Below, in pieces: positions 16,338-23,362 of a stretch of DNA of 49,419 bases. The DNA comes from Sedimentisphaerales bacterium. Lineage in GTDB: Bacteria; Planctomycetota; Phycisphaerae; Sedimentisphaerales; Anaerobacaceae. The notes beneath the pieces were generated by a model, which saw nothing but the letters and a program-made list of their open reading frames with translations, did not search any database and was not told where the DNA came from. Position numbers and translations under genes: made by a program. The stretch lies in assembly GCA_016927855.1 (NCBI GenBank), contig JAFGLV010000070.1, positions 1 to 49,419 of the forward strand, read 5' to 3'. How positions within the stretch are numbered: position 1 is the stretch's first letter; each line of letters opens with the position of its first letter.

Positions 16338-18116
16338 ATGGACAACAAGAAGATCACGATCACGATAAACGACCAGCAGTACAAAGTCGACGCGGGTCAG
16401 ACGATCATGCAGGCGGCCGACCAGTGTGGCTACCGCATTCCCCGACTTTGCTACCATCCCAAGCTCTCCATCGAGGGCGCCTGCCGCGTGTGCATCGTGC
16501 AGGTCGCCGGGATGAAGAACTACGTCGCGTCCTGCGCGTATCCCGTGGCCGACGGCATGAAGATCGACACCAACAGCAGGGAGCTGCGCCAGGCCCGCCG
16601 GGACATCGTCGAATTGCTGCTGGATAACCATCCGCAGGACTGCCACACGTGCGAGCGCGACGGCAACTGCGAGTTGCAGCGTCTGGCTTACTCGATGGGC
16701 ATTCGGCACCGCCACTTCGAGGGCGAGCGGAAGCACTACGACAAAGACCTGTCGTCGGCGAGCGTGATTCGCGACCCGGACAAGTGCATCCTGTGCGGGC
16801 GGTGCGTGCGGATGTGCTCGGAAATCCAGGGCGTCCACTGCCTGGGCCAGGCTCATCGTGGCTTCAATACCGTGGTGATGCCGGCCTACAACATGCCGTT
16901 TGCCGAGACCGTCTGCACCACCTGCGGCCAGTGCATCAACGTCTGCCCGACCGCCTCGTTCGTGGAGAAGAACCACACGCAAGAGCTGTTCGAGAAGCTC
17001 AACGATCCCGACCTGATCAAGGTCGCGCAGGTTGCGCCTTCGGTCCGTGCGGCCATCGGCGAGAGCTTCGGCCTGCCGCCGGGACGGAATATGGAAGGCC
17101 AGATCGCCGCGACGCTAAGGCGCATGGGCTTCGACTACGTCTTCGATACGCAGTTCTCCGCCGATCTGACGATCATGGAAGAAGGCAGCGAGTTTCTCGA
17201 ACGCCTTCAGGCCAAGGGACCGCTACCATTGATTACCTCCTGCTCCAGCGCGTGGATGAAGTACATGGAGCAGTTCTATCCCGATCTGATCGAGAACATC
17301 TCGACCGCCAAATCGCCTATGTCGATGGCGTCCGCGATGATCAAAACGTACTTTGCCCACAAGATCAAGGCGGACCCGAAGAAGATCCTTAGTGTCGCGT
17401 TCATGTGCTGCACTGCCAAGAAGTACGAAGCGTCGCGACCGGAGCTGGACGTCAACGGCATGCGCGCGACGGACATCGTGATTACGACACGTGAATTGGG
17501 CTGGATGACCAAGTCAGCGGGCATCGACTTCATCAGCATCAAGCCCGAGAAGTTCGACGAGCCGCTGGGTCTCTCGTCCGGCGCCGGCGCGATCTTCGGT
17601 GTCACCGGCGGTGTCATGGAAGCCGCGATCCGGACCGCTTACGAGCTGTATACCGGTGAGACGCTGATCGACATCGAGGTGAACGACCTGCGCGGCTTCA
17701 AAGGGGTCAAAGAAGCTAAGGTGGTCATGGACGGTCAGGAATTGCGGCTGGCAGTCGCTCATGGTCTCGGCAACGCGCACCAGGTGCTTGAAATGGTGCG
17801 AGAAGACCGCGATCGGTTCCACTTCGTCGAGGTTATGGGTTGTCCCGGCGGCTGCATCGGTGGCGGCGGTCAGCCCTACGCGACTGCTAATTCGATTCCG
17901 CTGGACGAGGAGTGCCTCAAGGCGCGTGCGTCGGCGCTCTACGGTCTCGACCGTGAGAAGACGATCCGCCGTAGCCATGAGAACCCGGACGTGCAGAGGC
18001 TGTACCGGGAATTCCTGGGCCGGCCGCTCAGCGAGAAATCGCATGAGCTGCTGCACACCCACTACAAAGCGAAACTGCCGCGAGGTATCGTCTCGCCGAA
18101 CCTGAAAGTCGTTTGA
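16338..18116 (+). CDS. hndD: Catalytic [FeFe] hydrogenase subunit (HndD/HydA type) with altered L1 and L2 motifs
   Basis: A 592-residue enzyme for H2 evolution or uptake. Domains: N-terminal [2Fe-2S] (CRVC, Cys66); His-ligated cluster (H98, C102, C105, C111); two [4Fe-4S] clusters (CILCGRCVRMC at 150-160, CTTCGQCINVC at 193-203); the H-cluster domain (about 225-510); and the small-subunit-like tail. L3 is canonical (EVMGCPGGCIGGGGQP, C502 and C506). L1 reads TSCSSAW (300-306) where characterised enzymes have TSCCPxW. L2 reads MCCTAKKYEA (356-365) where MPCTAKK is usual. Thus the Cys equivalent to the cubane ligand of CpI C300 is Ser303, and Cys357 replaces the usual Pro. Reading frame and codons are clean, so this is not a frameshift. 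Confidence 0.92.
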   Translation: MDNKKITITINDQQYKVDAGQTIMQAADQCGYRIPRLCYHPKLSIEGACRVCIVQVAGMKNYVASCAYPVADGMKIDTNSRELRQARRDIVELLLDNHPQDCHTCERDGNCELQRLAYSMGIRHRHFEGERKHYDKDLSSASVIRDPDKCILCGRCVRMCSEIQGVHCLGQAHRGFNTVVMPAYNMPFAETVCTTCGQCINVCPTASFVEKNHTQELFEKLNDPDLIKVAQVAPSVRAAIGESFGLPPGRNMEGQIAATLRRMGFDYVFDTQFSADLTIMEEGSEFLERLQAKGPLPLITSCSSAWMKYMEQFYPDLIENISTAKSPMSMASAMIKTYFAHKIKADPKKILSVAFMCCTAKKYEASRPELDVNGMRATDIVITTRELGWMTKSAGIDFISIKPEKFDEPLGLSSGAGAIFGVTGGVMEAAIRTAYELYTGETLIDIEVNDLRGFKGVKEAKVVMDGQELRLAVAHGLGNAHQVLEMVREDRDRFHFVEVMGCPGGCIGGGGQPYATANSIPLDEECLKARASALYGLDREKTIRRSHENPDVQRLYREFLGRPLSEKSHELLHTHYKAKLPRGIVSPNLKVV

Positions 18117-18145
18117 AATGAATCCAAGGCAATCCCCGCATTGGT

Positions 18146-18249
18146 TTGTCATCCTGAACGAAGCGCAGCGCAGTGAAGGATCTGGGCTCCGAAGGAGAGG
18201 GCTATCTTGTGCGGTGGCCAGATCCTTCGGCTTCGCCTCAGGATGACAA
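18146..18249. repeat. Dispersed hairpin repeat between hndD and hydG
   Basis: The outer arms TTGTCATCCTGA (18146-18157) and TCAGGATGACAA (18238-18249) are perfect complements. Inner segments (GAAGGATCTGG and CCAGATCCTTC) also pair. Sequences of this 'gtcatcctgaacgaag...gaaggatct' kind are common dispersed palindromes in environmental bacterial genomes. It sits within the operon. Confidence 0.7.
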
Positions 18250-18279
18250 GACGTGTCAGGGACTACTACGAGGGTCATC

Positions 18280-19803
18280 GTGACGACCGCTACATATGAC
18301 AGAACAGATCGAACGGCCAGCGATTGCCGGGCTTGGGTCAAGGACCGGATCAAGCCGGAGCAGATCGAGAAGTACCTCGACAACGGCAAGTGCTTCATCG
18401 ATCCCGATGCGATCGAGCGAGCTTTGACGACCAATACGAACCCAGAGCCGCAGCGGGTGCGCGAGATTCTCACCAAGTCGCTGTCCGTCGAGACGCTCAG
18501 TCCGGATGAGACCGCCTGCCTGATCCACGTTCAGGACCCCGAGTTGCTCGCTGAGATGCGACAGACTGCGGCCCAGGTCAAGACGAAGGTCTACGACAAT
18601 CGCATCGTGACCTTCGCGCCGTTGTATCTGGGCAATCTGTGCGTCAACAACTGTGCCTACTGTGGTTTCCGACACAGCAACACAGCCGAGCAGCGGCGAG
18701 TGCTGGGTCTTGACGAAGTCCGCAAAGAGACCGAAGTGCTGGCCGGGCAGATTGGGCACAAGCGCCTCATTGTCGTCTACGGCGAGCATCCGGCCACCGA
18801 TGTCAACTACATCGCGTCGACGCTCGGGGCGATTGGCGACGTCAAGGTCAAGACGCGCCGCGGCTGGGGACAAATTCGGCGCTGCAACGTCAACGCCGCG
18901 CCGATGCCCGTCGAGGAGCTGCGCCTGCTCAATGAGGTCGGGATTGGTACGTTCCAGGTTTTCCAGGAGACCTACCACCGACCGACGTATGAGAGGCTGC
19001 ACCCGGCCGGGACGATTAAGGGCAACTACCTCTGGCGTCTCTACGCGATGCACCGCGCCATGGAGGCGGGCATCGACGACGTCGGGATCGGCCCGCTGTT
19101 CGGCCTGTACGACTGGCGGTTCGAGGTCATGGCAGTGCTGTATCACGCCATTGAGCTCGAAGCGAGGTTCGGCATCGGTCCGCACACCATCTCGTTTCCG
19201 CGAATCGAGCCGGCCCACAACACGCCGTTCACGCAGAATCCGCAGTACCGGGTCCGCGACGACGAGTTCAAAAAGCTCATCACGGTGATTCGCCTGGCGG
19301 TTCCGTATACCGGCATGATCGTCACCGCTCGGGAGAACGCCCAGTTGCGCCGGGAAGTCCTGCCTTTGGGCTGCACGCAAACGGATGCATCGAGCAAGAT
19401 CGGCATTGGCGGCTATGCCGACCTCGCCAACGAGGATCAGCAGGGCGACCGCCAGCAATTCATGCTGGGAGACACCCGCTCGCTGGATACGGTGGTGTGC
19501 GAACTGGCCGAGGCCGGCTACATCACGTCGTTCTGCACCGCGGGCTACCGGTGCGGCCGGACCGGGCAGAAGATCATGGGCCTGCTCCGCTCCGGCCAGG
19601 AAGGCCGGTTCTGCAAGCTCAACGCCGTGATTACGTTCAGGGAATGGCTCGACGATTTCGGCAGCGACGAAACGATCGCGGTCGGTGAGAAGGTCATTGC
19701 CCAGGAGATCGAACAAATACGCACGAGAATGCCAGAGGTCTTCGAGCAGTTCATGCGCTATTACGAGAAGACCAAAGCCGGCAATCGAGACCTCTATTTC
19801 TGA
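18280..19803 (+). CDS. hydG: HydG, radical SAM tyrosine lyase for H-cluster assembly, with altered auxiliary-cluster motif
   Basis: A 507-residue maturase. In the family it cleaves tyrosine to give the CO and CN ligands of the [2Fe] subcluster. The radical-SAM motif CVNNCAYC is at residues 121-128. The C-terminal auxiliary cluster normally uses C-x2-C-x22-C (SFCTACYRxGRTG...FC). Here it reads SFCTAGYRCGRTG: Cys419 and Cys445 are kept, the middle ligand is Gly422 (bases 19543-19545), and a new Cys425 appears three residues later. GAGGG at 18270-18274 supports the GTG at 18280. In-operon position directly after hndD. Confidence 0.92.
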   Translation: MTTATYDRTDRTASDCRAWVKDRIKPEQIEKYLDNGKCFIDPDAIERALTTNTNPEPQRVREILTKSLSVETLSPDETACLIHVQDPELLAEMRQTAAQVKTKVYDNRIVTFAPLYLGNLCVNNCAYCGFRHSNTAEQRRVLGLDEVRKETEVLAGQIGHKRLIVVYGEHPATDVNYIASTLGAIGDVKVKTRRGWGQIRRCNVNAAPMPVEELRLLNEVGIGTFQVFQETYHRPTYERLHPAGTIKGNYLWRLYAMHRAMEAGIDDVGIGPLFGLYDWRFEVMAVLYHAIELEARFGIGPHTISFPRIEPAHNTPFTQNPQYRVRDDEFKKLITVIRLAVPYTGMIVTARENAQLRREVLPLGCTQTDASSKIGIGGYADLANEDQQGDRQQFMLGDTRSLDTVVCELAEAGYITSFCTAGYRCGRTGQKIMGLLRSGQEGRFCKLNAVITFREWLDDFGSDETIAVGEKVIAQEIEQIRTRMPEVFEQFMRYYEKTKAGNRDLYF

Positions 19804-19815
19804 TACATCGTGATT

Positions 19816-19937
19816 CGTTTGCGGTTGCGAAGCTCGTTACGGTTGCGTCGCGCGTGGCGCGTGAGCCAAGCCGTACCACCCAACCGACAGACGAAACGAG
19901 CCTCGCAACCGAAAGACGATAGACGAGTATTCGGAGT
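19816..19937. repeat. Heptamer-built inverted repeat (before hndA), carrying the ribosome binding site
   Basis: Left arm 19816-19838 (CGTTTGCGGTTGCGA then GCTCGTT) pairs with right arm 19895-19918 (AACGAGC then TCGCAACCGAAAGACG). CGA recurs with 7-base spacing on the right (19885/19892 and 19910/19917/19924). The element ends in CGGAGT (19932-19937), which contains the ribosome binding site seven bases before the hndA start. Confidence 0.65.
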
Positions 19938-19944
19938 ACCGTAC

Positions 19945-20466
19945 ATGGCAACACAAACGCAGGAGCTAACGGCTCCTCTTACCGACGAGCAGAAGCTCGC
20001 GCAAGTCAGGGAGTTTATCGCCGAGGTGATGACGCACGAGCACCCGGACTCGTACCTGATCGCGGTGCTGCACCGCACGCAGGAGCTTTATGGCTATCTG
20101 CCCACCGAGGTGATGGACGAGATCGCTCAGGAGATGGGGATTCCGACGGCGCATATCTGGGGCGTCGCGACGTTCTATCACTATTTCAACCTCGCTCCTC
20201 CCGGCAAGCACGTGATCTCGGTCTGCCTGGGTACCGCCTGCTACGTGCGCGGCGCCGCGCAGATCCTCCAGACGATCAAAGACGAGCTGAAGATCGACGT
20301 CGGTGATGTGACGGAAGATGGACTTTTTTCGCTTCAGCCCGCCCGTTGCCTGGGCGCCTGTGGGCTGGCGCCGGTCGTGATGATCGATGATAAGATTCAC
20401 GGCGAGCTGACACCCAAGAAGGTCACGCAGCTCATCAACCAGTATCGCAAGCAGGCGAACAAATAG
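19945..20466 (+). CDS. hndA: HndA/HydC-like NuoE-type [2Fe-2S] subunit
   Basis: A 173-residue subunit that, in NADH-linked [FeFe] hydrogenases, carries electrons next to the flavin subunit. The N-terminal helical part and the thioredoxin-like domain are both present. The [2Fe-2S] ligands are CLGTAC and CLGAC (C-x4-C ... C-x3-C). The upstream in-frame extension is repeat sequence. The ATG at 19945 follows CGGAGT and starts the conserved domain. With hndB, hndC and hndD it gives a complete Hnd-type set, although here two maturation genes are interleaved. Confidence 0.9.
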   Translation: MATQTQELTAPLTDEQKLAQVREFIAEVMTHEHPDSYLIAVLHRTQELYGYLPTEVMDEIAQEMGIPTAHIWGVATFYHYFNLAPPGKHVISVCLGTACYVRGAAQILQTIKDELKIDVGDVTEDGLFSLQPARCLGACGLAPVVMIDDKIHGELTPKKVTQLINQYRKQANK

Positions 20467-21555
20467 ATGGCGCAAACGCCGATACGAACGCCGTTGGAGC
20501 GCATCTGCAAGGCCGAAACGCCCGCTCGCGCCGATGTCGAGGACGTTCTGCGCCGTGAAGACGAGCGGGATTGCGCTGAATTGTTCGCGTTTGCGGACCA
20601 GGTGCGCCGGCAATACATGGGTGACGGCATTCTGCTGCGCGGGATCGTCGAGTTTTCAAACCATTGTCGCAATACCTGCCTCTACTGCGGCCTGCACCGA
20701 AACAACCACAAGCTCGAACGGTACCATCTGACCGCCGGCCAGGTTCTCGACAGCGTGTCCTTGATCGCGTCGCAGAACATCAAGACGGTTGTCCTCCAGT
20801 CCGGCGAAGACGACGATCTGGACGCCGGGTGGCTGGCTGACTTGATCGCCGAGGTCAAGTCACGGCACGATCTGGCGGTGACGCTGTCGGTGGGGGAGTG
20901 GCCGACGGAAGTCTACCGCATGTGGCGTCAGGCCGGCGCCGACAGATACCTGCTGAAGATAGAGACGTCGGATCCCGGGCTTTACGCGGCGCATCACCCA
21001 GGCATGAGCTTCGAGAATCGCCTACGCTGTCTTGACGACCTGGAGGCTTTGGGATATCAGGTGGGGTCCGGCTGCCTCGTCGGGCTGCGAGGCCAGACGG
21101 CTGCCAGCCTGGCCGGTGACATAGAGTTCTTGGCGAAACGTGATTTCGATATGATCGGGATAGGCACGTTCATTCCTCACCCCATGACGGAGCTTGGCGC
21201 GCAGGCGGTCGGCAACGTACGCATGACCTTGAAAGTCCTGGCGCTGACGCGCATCGTTACCAGGGACTCGCATCTACCCGCGACGACGGCCCTGGGCAGC
21301 ATCGGTCCAGGGGATGGAAGGATCCCTGCCTTGCAGGTCGGTGCCAATGTCCTGATGCCCAGCTTCACGCCGTTGCCCTATCGACGGCTGTATGACATCT
21401 ACCCCGGCAAGCGCTGCGTCACGGAGTCTCCAGGTTCCTGCGCCGGCTGCCTGGAGTCGATGGTTACCGGCATCGGACGGTTTTTGGACTATTCCCGTGG
21501 CGATTCCCTCAAGGGACGGCGTTGCCACGCTTTGTGCGAACTCAAATCGAGTTGA
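20467..21555 (+). CDS. hydE: HydE, radical SAM maturase of [FeFe] hydrogenase
   Basis: A 362-residue enzyme that acts with HydG and HydF in building the H-cluster [2Fe] site. The radical-SAM motif is C67-x3-C71-x2-C74 (HCRNTCLYCG). The C-terminal auxiliary motif C-x7-C-x2-C (CVTESPGSCAGC, around residues 318-329) is intact, as in Thermotoga HydE. The start codon directly follows the hndA stop (TAGATG) without a clear ribosome binding site, so translation is probably coupled. Confidence 0.92.
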   Translation: MAQTPIRTPLERICKAETPARADVEDVLRREDERDCAELFAFADQVRRQYMGDGILLRGIVEFSNHCRNTCLYCGLHRNNHKLERYHLTAGQVLDSVSLIASQNIKTVVLQSGEDDDLDAGWLADLIAEVKSRHDLAVTLSVGEWPTEVYRMWRQAGADRYLLKIETSDPGLYAAHHPGMSFENRLRCLDDLEALGYQVGSGCLVGLRGQTAASLAGDIEFLAKRDFDMIGIGTFIPHPMTELGAQAVGNVRMTLKVLALTRIVTRDSHLPATTALGSIGPGDGRIPALQVGANVLMPSFTPLPYRRLYDIYPGKRCVTESPGSCAGCLESMVTGIGRFLDYSRGDSLKGRRCHALCELKSS

Positions 21556-21587
21556 ACTGGTCTGGAAATTGCAAGGAGAACTAGGCA

Positions 21588-21977
21588 ATGGCCAAGAAGG
21601 TGTTGATGATTGATGATGATCCGGAATTCGTCGAGGCCATCTCGAACCTGCTTGACGCCAAAGGGTACGACGTTCAGACGGCCTTCGACGGCAAAGAGGG
21701 GGTCGAGAAAGCCTTGGCGGAGAATCCGGACATCATCCTGCTTGACGTGATGATGACGACCAAGCACGAAGGCTTCGACGTCGCGCGGAAGTTGCACGAC
21801 GACGAGAAGGCCAGGGAGATCCCCATCATTATGATGACCGGGATTCGGCGGGAAATGAACCTGCCCTTCGGGTTCGAGCCCGACAGCACCTGGCTGCCGG
21901 TCAAGCAGGTCCTGGAGAAGCCGGTCAAGCCCGAAGTGTTGCTCAAGGCGCTGGACGAGCACATCCGCAAGAGCTGA
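21588..21977 (+). CDS. Receiver-only response regulator
   Basis: A 129-residue CheY-like protein with no output domain. The acidic pocket D9-D10-D11, the phospho-acceptor Asp53 (IILLDVMM), Thr84 (MMTG) and Lys108 (LEKPVKP) are present. The segment between the fourth and fifth strands is longer than in CheY ('GIRREMNLPFGFEPDSTWLP'). AAGGAGAACTAGGCA lies ahead of the start. It is the last gene of the hydrogenase operon and is a natural partner of the Cache/HAMP kinase near the operon start. Confidence 0.85.
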   Translation: MAKKVLMIDDDPEFVEAISNLLDAKGYDVQTAFDGKEGVEKALAENPDIILLDVMMTTKHEGFDVARKLHDDEKAREIPIIMMTGIRREMNLPFGFEPDSTWLPVKQVLEKPVKPEVLLKALDEHIRKS

Positions 21978-21995
21978 CTGCTGCCCCGGAACCGG

Positions 21996-22214
21996 CTATC
22001 GTGACGACGCTCTCGATTCCACGCCGACGGTGTCTCGACGGCCGGTCACGACGTCACGGCTCACCACGCGGTTGGATCGCTGTGCGTCGTCCAGCCGGTC
22101 GTGCGGATGGCGGTTCTTGAAAGCATCGATCGCGGATAACAGACCGTGCACGACGTGCATCATCAGGTAAACGCAGCCAGCGGCACAAATGACCGGTTGG
22201 AGCAGATTGCCCAT
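21996..22214 (-). CDS. Small membrane protein under a Pho-box-like array
   Basis: A 72-residue protein with one hydrophobic helix at residues about 4-28 (LLQPVICAAGCVYLMMHVVH) and a charged, Arg/Asp-rich tail. No family recognised. The start at 22214 is chosen over a longer reading because GGGAGG sits six bases ahead of this ATG. Read in its direction, the five 11-bp Pho-like repeats at 22316-22366 have the same orientation as those upstream of pstS, so this gene, rather than phoB, may be their target. It ends 19 bases from the receiver gene (convergent). Confidence 0.55.
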   Translation of the reverse strand: MGNLLQPVICAAGCVYLMMHVVHGLLSAIDAFKNRHPHDRLDDAQRSNRVVSRDVVTGRRDTVGVESRASSR

Positions 22215-22315
22215 TTCGAACCTCCCGGCCCGGCGTTCTGGGACTTCTGTCCACGGCCGGACTCGCGGTTGCGACATTCTGTCATGACGGTGTTTCACAG
22301 GAACTTACGTGAGGG

Positions 22316-22366
22316 AAGTTAGCGGCCCATTACGCGATTGTTAGAATCATGTTAATTTTCTGTTAG
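22316..22366 (-). promoter_or_regulatory. Pho-box-like array of five 11-bp direct repeats
   Basis: GTTAG, ATTAC, GTTAG, GTTAA and GTTAG occur at 22318, 22329, 22340, 22351 and 22362, exactly 11 bases apart. On the minus strand the 7-mers read CTAACAG, TTAACAT, CTAACAA, GTAATGG and CTAACTT. The first is identical to a repeat in front of pstS. The array lies between the small membrane protein gene (minus) and phoB (plus). Confidence 0.7.
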
Positions 22367-22549
22367 GAAAAGGCTTCCCTATTCCGCCGACCGGGGTTTC
22401 CGGACAGGCGGGTGAGTTTCTTCCATTGTCGGCGGTTCATCGCGTATAATCGCGAGCAGTCGTGACGCCGATGAGTCTCGGTGGGCGCCGAGGCGTCGAT
22501 CACACGAGCGTCCCCAACTGCAAACGGGGTCGCTGTCGGGGAGACAGGC

Positions 22550-23233
22550 ATGGCCAAGCAAACCATCCTCGTGGTGGACGACGAAGAGGACATTCGAGAG
22601 TTGGTCCAATTGAATCTGAGCCGGGAGGGGTATAAGACATTGCCCTGCGAGACCGGCGAGGAGGCATTGGACCAGGCGCGCTCGAGGAGGCCCGATGCGA
22701 TCGTGCTCGATTTGATGCTGCCGGGTATGGACGGGCTGGAGGTCTGTAAACGCCTCAAGAACGACCCCAAGACGCAGCAGATCCCCCTGATCATGCTGAC
22801 CGCGAAAGGCGAAGAGGCGGATATCGTCGCAGGTTTGGAGGTGGGCGCCGACGACTACGTTACCAAGCCCTTTAGCGGCAAAGTCCTGGTGGCGCGCGTG
22901 CGACGGCTCTTGCGCCGGCGGCCCGAGGGCGCCGACGCGCGTGCGGTGGTGAGAATTCACGAACTGACCATCGATCCCGAGCGCCACGAGGTGCTGGTGA
23001 GCGACGATGTTGTCTCCCTGACCCTGACGGAGTTCAACATTCTCCATACGCTGGCCAAGCGGCCGGGCCGGGTCTTCACTCGTTATCAGATTGTTGACGC
23101 CATCCACGGCAGCGACTATCTCGTGACCGACCGCGCCGTGGACGTCCAGATCGTCTCGTTGCGCAAGAAGCTGGGACCCTGCGCCAAGTACGTGGAGACG
23201 GTTCGCGGCGTGGGATACCGGTTTATGGATTGA
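22550..23233 (+). CDS. phoB: PhoB-like phosphate response regulator
   Basis: A 227-residue OmpR-family regulator. The receiver domain (1 to about 120) has DDEED, the phospho-Asp in IVLDLMLPGMDGLEV and KPF. The winged-helix domain (about 130-225) has LTLTEFNILHTLAKRPGRVFTRYQI and RAVDVQIVSLRKKLG. The ATG at 22550 follows GGGGAGACAG. Context with two phosphate transporters, phoR, porin, pst and phoU makes phosphate control secure. Its predicted targets are the 11-bp repeat arrays at 22316, 28770 and 30251. Confidence 0.88.
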   Translation: MAKQTILVVDDEEDIRELVQLNLSREGYKTLPCETGEEALDQARSRRPDAIVLDLMLPGMDGLEVCKRLKNDPKTQQIPLIMLTAKGEEADIVAGLEVGADDYVTKPFSGKVLVARVRRLLRRRPEGADARAVVRIHELTIDPERHEVLVSDDVVSLTLTEFNILHTLAKRPGRVFTRYQIVDAIHGSDYLVTDRAVDVQIVSLRKKLGPCAKYVETVRGVGYRFMD

Positions 23234-23362
23234 GGCGCCGATGCGCGACTCGTCCTTTTTCGAGGCCCTGTGGAAATGCTCCTTGACCGTCACCGCCGGA
23301 GCAGATAGAAAGGCTTCTCGGTCAAAGACATTTGACTTTCGCCCGTTTCCAGAGCGAATCGT

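Noticed and set aside
17235..17423. Altered L1/L2 motifs explained by frameshift or decayed gene
   Set aside because: Frame, length, L3 and all accessory cluster motifs are intact, and the substitutions are clean codon changes.
18256..19716. Minus-strand open reading frame of 486 codons opposite hydG
   Set aside because: Antisense shadow of hydG. No recognisable motif and no ribosome binding site advantage.
23234..23362. Pho-box array in front of the first Na/Pi transporter
   Set aside because: Searched for CTAAC-like units at 11-base spacing in this gap and found none.
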